A stretch of DNA of 64,000 nt, taken from contig JBBRTB010000017.1 in the NCBI GenBank assembly GCA_038244815.1, forward strand, positions 32,473 to 96,472, given 5' to 3'. The position numbers and the translations under genes are program-made. The notes under the pieces were generated by a model. The model did no database searches. It saw only the letters and a list, made by a program, of their open reading frames with translations, and was not told the DNA's origin. The stretch comes from DASVHS01 sp038244815 (GTDB lineage Bacteria; Acidobacteriota; Thermoanaerobaculia; Gp7-AA8). This document shows, piece by piece, positions 54,940-63,939 of this stretch (the stretch's first letter is position 1; the number at the start of each line of letters is the position of its first letter).

Positions 54940-56136
54940 ATGTCGCGCATCGCCATCACCGGTATCGGCGTGATTGCTCCCGGCGCGACCGGCATCGACG
55001 CTTTCCGGGAGCTCCTGAATTCGGGACGGACGGCGATCGCCCCGGTCGATCGCTTCGACACGCAGGGACTGAGCGCGCACAAAGCGGCGCTGGTCCGGAA
55101 TTTCACACCGAAAGAGTTCATCGCCCCGATGAAGATGCGGCGCATGAATGCGCTTTCTCGGTTCGGCGTGGCGGCGGCGAAACTGGCCACGGCCGATCGC
55201 GGCGAAGTGCCCGGCCAGGACACAGGGGTGGCCATCGGCACGTCGTTCGGACCGGTGCAGACCTCGGTCGATTACATGCAGGAGTACGTGCAGAAGGGGG
55301 CCGCTTTCGCTCCTCCGCAGCTCTTCGCCGAATCCGTGGCCAACGCACCGGGCAGTCACATCGCCATCGAGAACGACCTGCGTGGATTCAACGTCACGGT
55401 CACGCAGCGCGAGTCGTCGGCGCTGGCGGCGGCGATGTATGCCTGCTCGCAACTCATGAAGGGAACGGTGCGCGCCGCCATCGCCGGCGGCGTCGAGGAG
55501 ATCAACGAGATGCTCTTCAGCGTGCTCGACCGGGTCGGTGCGCTCGCGCATGCGAACGGAGTGATGGACGAGCAGGCCCGCCCCTTCGATTGCCACCGCA
55601 ACGGAATGGCCGTGGGCGAGGGTGCGGCGATCCTGACGCTCGAGGGTGTCAGCGGACGAGAGGCCTACGCGTTCATCTCCGGATTCGGAATGGCGCGCGA
55701 TACGACGGCTGCGATTTCCGATTGGGGCACGGGTGACGCTGCCGTGGTGACGGCGATGCGCGCGGCGATCGACGACGCGGGCCTCGAGCCCTCCATGATC
55801 GGAGCCGTTTACGCGTCGGCGAACGGAAGCATTCGCGCCGACCGCCTCGAGTATCGGGCCATTCAATCGATGTTCGCCGAGCGCGTTCCTGTCGTGGCCA
55901 CGAAAGGGTACTTCGGTGAGTACGCCGCCGGCGGCGCGCTCCAACTCGTCGCCGCGGCGCTCGCTCTGAGCGATCAGACACTGCACGCCTCGGCCGGGTT
56001 CGAGCGCGGCGATGACGAGATGGTCATCGACGTCAACCGCGCCGGCCGGAGCATTGCGCTCGATCACGTCCTCGTCAATGCGCTCTCGGCCGGTGGAGGG
56101 ATCGTCAGTGCGGTGCTGTCCCGGGAGCCGCAATGA
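54940..56136 (+). CDS. Degenerate ketosynthase, chain-length-factor-like
   Basis: 398 residues, same fold as the preceding KS (MSRIAITGIGVIAPGATGI at the N-terminus). All three catalytic positions are lost: the Cys region reads VTVTQRESSALAA (about 153-165), the first His region SANGSIRAD, and the second GYFGEYAAGGAL with Glu for His. This matches chain length factors or ApeC-type inactive KS that pair with an active KS. Coupled to the glycosyltransferase by ATGA. Confidence 0.87.
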   Translation: MSRIAITGIGVIAPGATGIDAFRELLNSGRTAIAPVDRFDTQGLSAHKAALVRNFTPKEFIAPMKMRRMNALSRFGVAAAKLATADRGEVPGQDTGVAIGTSFGPVQTSVDYMQEYVQKGAAFAPPQLFAESVANAPGSHIAIENDLRGFNVTVTQRESSALAAAMYACSQLMKGTVRAAIAGGVEEINEMLFSVLDRVGALAHANGVMDEQARPFDCHRNGMAVGEGAAILTLEGVSGREAYAFISGFGMARDTTAAISDWGTGDAAVVTAMRAAIDDAGLEPSMIGAVYASANGSIRADRLEYRAIQSMFAERVPVVATKGYFGEYAAGGALQLVAAALALSDQTLHASAGFERGDDEMVIDVNRAGRSIALDHVLVNALSAGGGIVSAVLSREPQ

Positions 56137-56837
56137 CGCGCGTGGCCGTGCTGATCCCCGCGCTCAACGCTGCCACCACGATCGAGGCGGTCATCCGCGG
56201 CGCCCTCCGGGAGAACCCGGACGTCACCGTCGTCGACGACGGCTCGGTCGACGGAACCGGGGATGTGGCGCGGCGCGCCGGCGCCCAGGTGCTCACCCAC
56301 GAGGTGAACCGCGGCAAGGGGGCAGCGCTCAAAACCGGATTCCGGTGGGCCTGTGAGGCTGGATACGACGGCGTGATCACGCTCGACGCCGACGGCCAGC
56401 ACCTTCCCGCCGAGATCCCGAAGTTCATCGTCTGTTACGAAAAGACCGGTGGCGATCTCATCATCGGAGACCGCGCGCATCTCTTCGGCCAGATGCTTCC
56501 GCGAAGGCGCAACGCCAATCGATTTTCAGCATGGACGATCGCGCTCGCCTCGGGATCGAAGATCAACGACGCCCAGAGCGGATACCGCTTCTATTCGACG
56601 CGTCTTCTTCGCGCGCTGCCCCTTCGCTCCAACGGCTTCGCAATGGAGAGCGAGGTCATCGTCCGCGCCGGCCGTGGCGGCTTCCAGGTCCTCACCACTC
56701 CCATCGATCTCGGATTCGTCGACGGTCAATCCACCAGCCACTTCAAGCCTCTGCTGGACACGACCCGCATCGCCGTGGTGGTGACGAGGACCCTGCTGGA
56801 GTGTCTGCGCGATGCGTCGATTCGTTTCATGCAATGA
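56133..56837 (+). CDS. Family 2 glycosyltransferase (DPM1/polyprenyl-phosphate type)
   Basis: 234 residues. N-terminal VAVLIPALNAATTIEAVI, DVTVVDDGSVDGTGDVA, NRGKGAALKTGF and the DxD-type TLDADGQHLP. There are no clear membrane spans, unlike full DPM/GtrB proteins. Such short GT2 enzymes are common in aryl polyene-type clusters. Starts within the stop of the degenerate KS. Confidence 0.88.
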   Translation: MTRVAVLIPALNAATTIEAVIRGALRENPDVTVVDDGSVDGTGDVARRAGAQVLTHEVNRGKGAALKTGFRWACEAGYDGVITLDADGQHLPAEIPKFIVCYEKTGGDLIIGDRAHLFGQMLPRRRNANRFSAWTIALASGSKINDAQSGYRFYSTRLLRALPLRSNGFAMESEVIVRAGRGGFQVLTTPIDLGFVDGQSTSHFKPLLDTTRIAVVVTRTLLECLRDASIRFMQ

Positions 56838-56844
56838 TCCGGCG

Positions 56845-58821
56845 ATGCGAAGAGACAACACGCTGCGTCTGGTTCTCGTGCTCCTGGCTCTGGCAACGTC
56901 GCTGATTCCGATCCAGCCGCTCGCTGCACAGAAGAAGCCCGGGAAGGTCTCTCCCGGAACGGGCACGTATCAGGAACTTCCGAGCGAGACGCCGGCGAAG
57001 TTCACGCCGGTCACGACGAGTTTCGATTTCGAGCGCCGCGAAGTGATGATCCCGATGCGTGACGGCGTCAAACTCCATACCGTCATCCTCGTTCCAAAAG
57101 GGGCGAAGGACGCGCCGATCCTCCTCACGCGCACGCCGTACGACGCCGACTCGCTCACCACCCACTCGCAGAGCGCGCATCTTGCGGCGAACCTTCAGGG
57201 CTACGACAACGCCACCGACGTCATCGTCGAAGGCGGCTACATCCGCGTGGTCCAGGACATCCGCGGCAAGTACAAGTCAGAGGGCGACTATGTGATGAAC
57301 CGGCCACTGCACGGACCGCAGAATCCGACGCCGGTCGACCACGCCACCGACACGTACGACACCATCGACTGGCTGGTGAAGAATCTCCCCGAGTCGAACG
57401 GCCGCGTCGGCATCATCGGAATCTCGTACGACGGATTCCTGCCTCTGATGGCCCTCGTCAATCCGCATCCCGCGCTCAAGGTCTCGGTTCCGATGAACCC
57501 GATGGTCGACGGATGGCGCGGCGACGACTGGTTCCACTACGGCGCCTTCCGCCAGCAGGGGATGTCCTACATCTACGATCAGGAAGCGACGCGAAAGAAC
57601 GATGAGAAGTGGTTCACCGATCACTTCGACGACTACGACACGTTCATGGAAGCCGGATCGGCCGGCGAGCTCGGACGCCGCCGCGGACTCGAGCAGGCCG
57701 GCTTCTGGCGCAAGATCCTCGCCCATCCCTCCTACGATTCCTTTTGGCGCGATCAGGCCGTCGACAAGATCCTCGCCGCGCAACCGCTGAAGGTTCCGGT
57801 GCTGCTCGTGGCCAGCCTCTGGGATCAGGAGGACATCTACGGCGCGATTGCCGTCTACAAGGCGATCGAGCCAAAAGACAGCGGCAACGACATGGTCTAT
57901 CTCGCCCTGGGACCCTGGCGCCACGGCCAGGAGATTCACGATGGAAGCTCGCTCGGCGCGCTGAAGTTCGGCAGCGACACCTCGCTCTGGTTTCGCCAGA
58001 ACGTCCTGCGTCCGTTCCTCGATCATTACCTGAAGAATGACGCTGCCGCCGCCGGCATCGCGCCGGTCACGGCGTTCGAGACCGGGACGAACCGCTGGCT
58101 GCGGCTGGCCTCGTGGCCGGCAGGCTGCGCGAGCGGATGCAGCGTCCAGCCGGCGCCGCTCTATCTCCAGGCCGGCGCGAAGGCCGGCTTCGCGGCCCCG
58201 AAACCCGGTGATGCGCCGTTCGACGAGTACGTGTCCGATCCGGCCAGGCCGGTGCCGTTCATGCCACGCCCGTACGCGGCCGATCAACGTGCGTGGGGCT
58301 CGTGGCTCGTCAGCGATCAGCGTGAATCGTCGGGCCGTACCGACGTGGCCACGTTCGTTTCCGACGTTCTGACCGCGCCCGTGAAGATCAGCGGCGAGCC
58401 GGTCGCGAACCTCGTGGCGTCGACGAGCGGCACCGATTCCGACTGGGTCGTCAAGCTGATCGACGTCTATCCGCCCGAAGTCGCCGCGCAACCGGAGATG
58501 GGCGGCTACCAGCTCATGGTCTCGGCGGACATCTTCCGGGGGCGTTATCGCGAGAGCCTCGAGACGCCCCGGGCCATCGTGCCGGACAAGCCCCTGCTCT
58601 ATCGCTTCGCGCTGCCGACCGCGAACCACGTCTTCCTTCCCGGCCACCGCCTGATGGTGCAGGTACAGTCGAGCTGGTTCCCGCTCTACGACCGCAACCC
58701 GCAGACCTTCGTGCCGAACATCTTCTTTGCCACGCCGGAGGATTACCGGAAGGCCACGCAGAGGATCTATCACGCGCCGGACGCGGCGAGCTTTATCGAG
58801 ATGCCTCTTGTGAAAGAGTAG
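56845..58821 (+). CDS. Secreted CocE/NonD family hydrolase (X-Pro dipeptidyl peptidase-like)
   Basis: 658 residues from ATG 56845, giving signal peptide RRDNTLRLVLVLLALATSLI. Alpha/beta hydrolase core with nucleophile in GIIGISYDGFLPLMAL and the early MIPMRDGVKLHTVILVPKG, RTPYDADS and VVQDIRGKYKSEGDY typical of CocE/NonD. The C-terminal jelly-roll domain (about 500-650) contains LPTANHVFLPGHRLMVQVQS. Probably an exported acylase or peptidase. The preceding GT2 gene overlaps the upstream frame. Confidence 0.88.
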   Translation: MRRDNTLRLVLVLLALATSLIPIQPLAAQKKPGKVSPGTGTYQELPSETPAKFTPVTTSFDFERREVMIPMRDGVKLHTVILVPKGAKDAPILLTRTPYDADSLTTHSQSAHLAANLQGYDNATDVIVEGGYIRVVQDIRGKYKSEGDYVMNRPLHGPQNPTPVDHATDTYDTIDWLVKNLPESNGRVGIIGISYDGFLPLMALVNPHPALKVSVPMNPMVDGWRGDDWFHYGAFRQQGMSYIYDQEATRKNDEKWFTDHFDDYDTFMEAGSAGELGRRRGLEQAGFWRKILAHPSYDSFWRDQAVDKILAAQPLKVPVLLVASLWDQEDIYGAIAVYKAIEPKDSGNDMVYLALGPWRHGQEIHDGSSLGALKFGSDTSLWFRQNVLRPFLDHYLKNDAAAAGIAPVTAFETGTNRWLRLASWPAGCASGCSVQPAPLYLQAGAKAGFAAPKPGDAPFDEYVSDPARPVPFMPRPYAADQRAWGSWLVSDQRESSGRTDVATFVSDVLTAPVKISGEPVANLVASTSGTDSDWVVKLIDVYPPEVAAQPEMGGYQLMVSADIFRGRYRESLETPRAIVPDKPLLYRFALPTANHVFLPGHRLMVQVQSSWFPLYDRNPQTFVPNIFFATPEDYRKATQRIYHAPDAASFIEMPLVKE

Positions 58822-58822
58822 G

Positions 58823-58947
58823 GTCGTCGGTCGTCGGTCGTGGGTCGTGGGTCGTGGGTCGTAGGTCGTGGGGGCGTCATCGCTGCGAGGCCCCCACGAC
58901 CAACGACCAACGACCAACGACCAACGACCAACGACCGACTCGACCTA
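58823..58947. repeat. Long hairpin of GTCGTGG and ACGACCA heptamers
   Basis: Left arm of GGTCGTC/GGTCGTG units (58823-58874) and right arm of CACGACC/AACGACC units (58892-58947) are complementary over about 50 bases with occasional mismatches, around a short GC-rich loop. It lies between the convergent ends of the CocE-like and MinD-like genes, consistent with a bidirectional terminator. Confidence 0.85.
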
Positions 58948-60192
58948 ACTGTTCTTCGCGAACAGATTCGCCAGCATCTCCGCCGGCGTGAAGACCCGGG
59001 TGTCTCCGAATTCACTGGGCCTGCGCGTCTTCATCGTGAAGAGCGCCCGCTGCGAGATGTAATCGAAGTTCGCGTAGTAGTCGTCGTTTTTTTTCTGGTC
59101 GAACATCGCCTTCAGCACGTTCAGTTGCCGGGCCAGATGGTCCTCGGGCTCGATCGCCGGGACGGCCTGAGCGGAGCGCTTCTTCTTCGGCGGCTCCAGT
59201 CCGATAGCCAGCGCCCGAAGGTCCTGAAGCTCCCTGGTCACGCGGTCGGATTTTTTCTTCCTGGCGTCGTGCGGCATGAGCAGTGCCGGAATCCGATTGC
59301 AGTTCGCGCGGTGAATGGCCTCGCTCTTCGTCACCCAGCCGAGGTTGGCGATGCCCACGTGAGCGGAGACGTTGCCGGTGAGGTTGTCGATGAACGGTTT
59401 CACGGCGGTGTTGAACGAGTCCTCGACGCCGTTGAAGAGATTGAGCACGTAGTGGACGCGGAACTGATCGACGGTCTGCTGCACGGCCCGGGTGATGGGA
59501 TGCTCGCTGCCGAGGTTCTCGATGAGGTCGATCGTGAAGGCGTCGAGGTTGGGGACGGAGCCGTCGTAGACGTCCTCGACGCGGTCGATGAGATCGTTGG
59601 CGAGGCGGAAGAAGTCGACGCGGCCGGCCGCGGTCTCAAAGAACGGCGACTCCCGGCTGAAGATCAGCCGCAGCTTGCGGAAGATGATCGCTTTGACGAT
59701 GTCGGACGCGGCCAGTGTGGCGCTGGGCAGGTGAGGTGTGAACACGAGAATGCCGGAGTTCGAGAAGGGCAGGAAGTCGATGACGTTGGCGTCGAGACCG
59801 GCGCGCATGTCCAGGATGACGATGTCCGCGGGCAGAGAATTGATGGCGCCGATCAGCCTCTCCTTATGCGACGGGCCGAAGTTCGTGATCTCGTCGATGA
59901 GATGTAGCGGTCCGGCCACGAAGGCGAAGTTGCCGAACTGGTGCTGGGGATCGAGGCGCTCGTCGAGTGTGGTCAGGCAGTTCGAGAGAGGCTCGCCGCG
60001 GCGGAAGAAATGGTAGAGGTCGCGCTCGATCGGTACGTCGATGGCGTTCCGGATCGCCGAAGTGCCCGTGTCGAGGTCGACCAGGATGGTGCGCCCGTGG
60101 CGGGAGAGGGCCAGGGCGAAATTGATCGCAAACGTCGTTTTGCCGACTCCGCCCTTGCCCGAGGAGATGGGGATGATCCGTTTGATGGCCAC
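58945..60192 (-). CDS. MinD/ParA-family ATPase (FlhG/MRP-like)
   Basis: 415 residues from GTG 60192; the longer open frame overlaps the divergent regulator and is rejected. Deviant Walker A PISSGKGGVGKTTFAINFAL, TILVDLDTGTSAIRN, and DIVILDMRAGLDANVIDF as the switch II region. A C-terminal extension of about 150 residues (KKKSDRVTRELQDLRALAI, then HLARQLNVLKAMFDQKK) is not standard for MinD. It may position a complex or regulate flagella, pili or polarity; no such genes are nearby. Confidence 0.85.
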   Translation of the reverse strand: MAIKRIIPISSGKGGVGKTTFAINFALALSRHGRTILVDLDTGTSAIRNAIDVPIERDLYHFFRRGEPLSNCLTTLDERLDPQHQFGNFAFVAGPLHLIDEITNFGPSHKERLIGAINSLPADIVILDMRAGLDANVIDFLPFSNSGILVFTPHLPSATLAASDIVKAIIFRKLRLIFSRESPFFETAAGRVDFFRLANDLIDRVEDVYDGSVPNLDAFTIDLIENLGSEHPITRAVQQTVDQFRVHYVLNLFNGVEDSFNTAVKPFIDNLTGNVSAHVGIANLGWVTKSEAIHRANCNRIPALLMPHDARKKKSDRVTRELQDLRALAIGLEPPKKKRSAQAVPAIEPEDHLARQLNVLKAMFDQKKNDDYYANFDYISQRALFTMKTRRPSEFGDTRVFTPAEMLANLFAKNS

Positions 60193-60225
60193 CGCAAGCG
60201 GAACAATTGCTAGAATCGGCGCTAA

Positions 60226-60906
60226 ATGCAACCCGCCCTCTTCCGGAAGATGTCCCTTTTCGCGGAGCTCGACGACCGCGAACTGGCTCAGATTGCGAGC
60301 GTTGCAAAGACGCGGCGCTACGCCAAAGACGACGTGATCTTTCACGAAGACGAAAGCGGTGACGTGTTCTGCGTGATCCGGGAAGGCAAAGTGAAGATCA
60401 CCATGATCTCCCCGGAAGGGAAAGAGATCATCCTCACCATGATGGGTCCGGGCGAGTTCTTCGGTGAGATGGCTCTGCTCGACGATGCCCCGCGCTCGGC
60501 GACCGTCGTGGCCCTCGAGCCGCTGGAAGTCGTCACCATCTGGCGAAGCGATTTTCTGCAGCTCCTGGCCGACAACTTCTCGATGACCCGCAAGATCCTG
60601 TCGGAGTTGTCGAAGCGGGTGCGGCGGATGTCGCTGCGCATCGAGTCGCTGGCCACGATGGACGTCTATGGCCGGCTGGCGCGGTTTTTTCTCGATCTGG
60701 CGCAGCAGCAGGGGAAGGTTCTCGACAACGGCTATGTTGCCGTGACCCGCCCGACGCACCAGGCCATCGCCAACATGATCGGCACCTCGCGCGAAACCGT
60801 TTCGCGCCTCATTCACGAGCTCATGCGGCAGGATCTTCTCCTGTCGGAAGGCAAGACCGTCTACCTGTCGAAGAACGCCCTGGATCAGTTCAGAGCCGAA
60901 GCCTGA
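60226..60906 (+). CDS. Crp/Fnr family transcription regulator
   Basis: 226 residues; ATG 60250 is an alternative start. Cyclic-nucleotide-binding fold about 10-120 (FHEDESGDVFCVIREGKVKI, GEFFGEMALLDDAPRSATVV) with the dimer helix, then an HTH_Crp domain (THQAIANMIGTSRETVSRLI). The GE-M-L-DD-PRSA block matches the phosphate-binding cassette of cAMP-binding members. There is no Fnr-type N-terminal Cys cluster. Divergent from the MinD-like gene with 33 bp between starts. Confidence 0.93.
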   Translation: MQPALFRKMSLFAELDDRELAQIASVAKTRRYAKDDVIFHEDESGDVFCVIREGKVKITMISPEGKEIILTMMGPGEFFGEMALLDDAPRSATVVALEPLEVVTIWRSDFLQLLADNFSMTRKILSELSKRVRRMSLRIESLATMDVYGRLARFFLDLAQQQGKVLDNGYVAVTRPTHQAIANMIGTSRETVSRLIHELMRQDLLLSEGKTVYLSKNALDQFRAEA

Positions 60907-60989
60907 GAGAGCGGGCGATTCGTCGTCGAACGCGCTCGTCGCCGGCCATCCACGGGAGCGACGAGGGGGCGGCCGGCCACTCACAACCC

Positions 60990-61574
60990 ATGACCATCCC
61001 CAACATCCTTACGATTCTGCGCATCCTGCTCGTTCCGTTCTTCATCGCGGCGTCGATCGCCGGCAACTGGAGGATGGCTCTGGTGCTGTTCATCAGCGCG
61101 GCGGTGACGGATGTGTTCGACGGGGCCATCGCCCGGCGCTTCAACCAGCGTTCACGGCTCGGTGCGCTTCTCGATCCCGCCGCGGACAAGACCATGATGC
61201 TCTCGGGATATCTGTTCTACACGTTCAGCAACAAGCCGCTGCTGCGGATCCCGGGATGGCTCACGTTCGTGGTGCTGATCCGCGACTTCCTCATTCTCCT
61301 GTTCGCGTACCTGCTCTACACCCGCGTGCAGGTGAAGCGGTTCCCGCCGTCGGTGGCCGGAAAGATCTCCACCGTGCTGCAGGCGTTCACGCTGGCCGCG
61401 GCCGTGGCCGCGAACGCGTTCGCCCCCTCCCTGGTCGGGCTGGCCCAGGTTCTTTTTCGCATCGCTCTGGTCGTCACGCTCTACTCTTCGTGGGATTACT
61501 TGCGCAAGGGCGAGCGTTTGCTGTACGACGGATTGGCTGCATCGCGCCTTGACGCCGCAGGCAGCGCCTCCTAG
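60990..61574 (+). CDS. pgsA: CDP-diacylglycerol-glycerol-3-phosphate 3-phosphatidyltransferase
   Basis: 194 residues. First committed step of phosphatidylglycerol synthesis. Opens with MTIPNILTILRILLVPFFI; the CDP-alcohol phosphatidyltransferase motif DGAIARRFNQRSRLGALLD, continuing PAADK, fits DGx2ARx8Gx3Dx3D. Four or more spans. Related enzymes (cardiolipin synthase type) share the motif, so PgsA is the most likely call, not certain. Confidence 0.88.
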   Translation: MTIPNILTILRILLVPFFIAASIAGNWRMALVLFISAAVTDVFDGAIARRFNQRSRLGALLDPAADKTMMLSGYLFYTFSNKPLLRIPGWLTFVVLIRDFLILLFAYLLYTRVQVKRFPPSVAGKISTVLQAFTLAAAVAANAFAPSLVGLAQVLFRIALVVTLYSSWDYLRKGERLLYDGLAASRLDAAGSAS

Positions 61575-61590
61575 AATCCGCCCCTCTCTA

Positions 61591-61666
61591 GCCTCCGTAG
61601 CTCAATTGGTAGAGCAGTGGACTCTTAATCCATTGGTTCCAGGTTCGAGTCCTGGCGGGGGCACCA
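61591..61666 (+). tRNA. tRNA-Lys (anticodon CTT)
   Basis: 76 nt including encoded CCA. Acceptor arms GCCTCCG/CGGGGGC, D-arm with GCTCAATTGGTAGAGC, anticodon loop CTCTTAA in stem GTGGA/TCCAT, T-arm CCAGGTTCGAGTCCTGG. All stems pair. 55 bp before tRNA-Leu. Confidence 0.96.
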
Positions 61667-61720
61667 ATACTCACAGCCTCGGGAGTTGCGATACGCTGAG
61701 CCCGGGAGAGCCGTCCTTCG

Positions 61721-61806
61721 GCGAAAGTGGCGGAATTGGCAGACGCGCTGGTCTTAGGAGCCAGTGGCCTAAAGCCGTGCGGGTTCGAGTCCCGCCTTTC
61801 GCACCA
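61721..61806 (+). tRNA. tRNA-Leu (anticodon TAG)
   Basis: 86 nt including encoded CCA, with a long variable arm as expected for leucine. Acceptor GCGAAAG/CTTTCGC, anticodon loop CTTAGGA, T-arm GCGGGTTCGAGTCCCGC. Confidence 0.96.
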
Positions 61807-61895
61807 GGACTCAAAGACGCAACCTGCAACCTGACACACATGGAAACCCGGCGGTCTCTCCCAAATCCCGCATTCTCTATTTCGAGGTCAACCCG

Positions 61896-63167
61896 ATGCT
61901 CCTGAACTACGAAGACATCTCCTCCATCAAGAAATCGATCGAAGTGGAGATCCCGGCGGATCGCGTCTCCAGTATGGCGCAGCGCGTGACCACCGAGTTC
62001 TCCCGGCAGGCGAAGCTTCCCGGGTTCCGCCCCGGCAAGATCCCGGCGAACGTGATCCGTTCACGGTTCGCGAAAGAGATCCAGGAAGAGGTGATGAGCC
62101 GTCTTCTGCCGCTGAGTTTCCGGGAAGCGATCGCGGACAAGGACGTCGAACCGGTCGGCGATCCCGAGCTCGAGAGCGTCGATCCCTACATCGAGGGTGC
62201 ACCGGTGAAGTTCAAGGCGAACTTCGAGGTGAAGCCGCAGTTCCAGTTGACGGACTGGCGTGGCATCGAGGTCGACGACAAGCAGGTCGAGGTTGGCGAC
62301 TCCGACGTCGACGAGATGATCGAGCGCCTGCGCGAGCAAGCCAGCGCCTATCGTCCCGTGACCGATCGCGGGATCGGCGACGGCGACTTCGCAGTCATCG
62401 AGATGACCTCGACGGTCGATGGTGAGGAGCCGAAATCCGACTCCGGCCACTTCAAGATGGGTGAGGAGACGCCCCTGCCCGAGCTCCACGAGGCTCTTCG
62501 CGGGAAGACCACCGGCGAGACCGTGTCGATCGAGAAGACGTACGGCGAGGACGCGGCCAACGAGGATTTCCGTGGCAAAAGCGTGAAGCACGACGTCACG
62601 CTGAAGGAGATCCGCATTCAGGAGAAGCCCGACGTGAACGATGAGTTCGCCAAGAGCGTCGGAGGATGGGAAACCGTCGCTGAGATGCGTGAGGCCATTG
62701 CCGCCGACATCCGCCGGCATCGCGAGCTCGATCGCGTCCGGGCCAAACGCACACAGGTCGGTGAGGCACTCATCGACTCCCACAGCTTCGATGTGCCGGA
62801 GACACTGGTCGAAGAAGAGCTGGGCAGATCGCTGCAGAACTACGCGCGGTTTCTGGCGTCGCAGGGTGTGGATATCGAGAAAGCCGACCTGGACTGGCGC
62901 CGCATCGGCGAGGACTTCCGTCCCGAAGCGCTCAAACGCGTGAAAAGGAGCCTGATTCTGGAGGCCATCGCGCGCAAGGAAGAGATCGCCGTGAGCGACA
63001 CGGAAGTCGACGCCGAGATCCGCCGCGCCGCCAACGAGCAGGGCCGCGAGTTCGCCGACGTGAAACATCATTTGAAACACGACGGCGGCTACGAGGCGCT
63101 GCGCGCTTCATTGGCGCAGGAGAAGGCCCTGGAGCTGGTGTTGAAGGAAACAAAGCCCAAGGGTTAG
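61896..63167 (+). CDS. tig: Trigger factor
   Basis: 423 residues. Ribosome-associated chaperone. N-terminal ribosome-docking signature LPGFRPGKIPANVIRSRF (usual GFRxGKxP), an FKBP-type PPIase domain at about 155-240 (GDGDFAVIEMTSTVDGEE), and a helical C-terminal domain (about 255-420). Followed by clpP, the usual tig-clpP order; clpX would be expected next but the window reaches a transposase start instead. Confidence 0.95.
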   Translation: MLLNYEDISSIKKSIEVEIPADRVSSMAQRVTTEFSRQAKLPGFRPGKIPANVIRSRFAKEIQEEVMSRLLPLSFREAIADKDVEPVGDPELESVDPYIEGAPVKFKANFEVKPQFQLTDWRGIEVDDKQVEVGDSDVDEMIERLREQASAYRPVTDRGIGDGDFAVIEMTSTVDGEEPKSDSGHFKMGEETPLPELHEALRGKTTGETVSIEKTYGEDAANEDFRGKSVKHDVTLKEIRIQEKPDVNDEFAKSVGGWETVAEMREAIAADIRRHRELDRVRAKRTQVGEALIDSHSFDVPETLVEEELGRSLQNYARFLASQGVDIEKADLDWRRIGEDFRPEALKRVKRSLILEAIARKEEIAVSDTEVDAEIRRAANEQGREFADVKHHLKHDGGYEALRASLAQEKALELVLKETKPKG

Positions 63168-63276
63168 AAAAACAGAATTTCGAACTTCGTGACTCATGAA
63201 GAGCCCCCTCTTTCGGTCAGGCTCGCCACCCCGCTCTCGCGGTAAACTCCCGGCGCATTCTAAGGAGACTTCCCCC

Positions 63277-63864
63277 ATGGTGTTGATTCCGATGGTTGTC
63301 GAGCAGACGTCGCGCGGTGAACGCGCCTATGACATCTACTCGCGCCTGCTCAAAGACAACGTCATCTTCCTCGGTCAGCCGATCGACGATACCGTCTCGA
63401 ACCTGATCATCGCCCAGATGCTTTTTCTGGAGGCGGAAAACCCGGAGAAGGACATCTCCATCTACATCAACTCGCCGGGCGGATCGATCACCGCGGGCCT
63501 GGCCATCTACGACACGATGCAGTACGTGAAGCCGGACATCGCCACGATCTGTATCGGGCAAGCCGCCTCGATGGCGGCGGTGCTGCTGGCGTCGGGCAAC
63601 AAGAGCAAGCGTTACGCGCTGCCGAACTCCCGGGTCCTGATCCACCAGCCGTGGATGCAGGGTCTCGGCGGCCAGGCCACGGACATCGACATCCACGCCA
63701 AGGACATCATCCGGCAGCGTCACCGTCTCAACGAGATCCTGTCCAATCACACCGGTCAGGCGGTCGAGAAGATCGCGCGCGACACCGATCGCGACTACAT
63801 CCTGCAGGCCAACGAAGCGGTCGAGTACGGAATCGTCGATCAGGTGATCGCGAAACGCGACTAG
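63277..63864 (+). CDS. clpP: ATP-dependent Clp protease proteolytic subunit
   Basis: 195 residues from ATG 63277 with TAAGGAGA upstream. Catalytic Ser in GQAASMAAVLLA, His in SRVLIHQPWMQG, Asp in ARDTDRDYIL. Also VNLI-like VSNLIIAQMLFLEAE and YINSPGGSITAGLAI. Forms the tetradecameric peptidase chamber used by ClpX or ClpA. Confidence 0.97.
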   Translation: MVLIPMVVEQTSRGERAYDIYSRLLKDNVIFLGQPIDDTVSNLIIAQMLFLEAENPEKDISIYINSPGGSITAGLAIYDTMQYVKPDIATICIGQAASMAAVLLASGNKSKRYALPNSRVLIHQPWMQGLGGQATDIDIHAKDIIRQRHRLNEILSNHTGQAVEKIARDTDRDYILQANEAVEYGIVDQVIAKRD

Positions 63865-63939
63865 TGCACGTTCAAGCTTGCTAGACTGAGTGAAGTTGAG
63901 TTGACCGAAATTGGCAACGAGTGTGAGGGAGGGCGAGCC

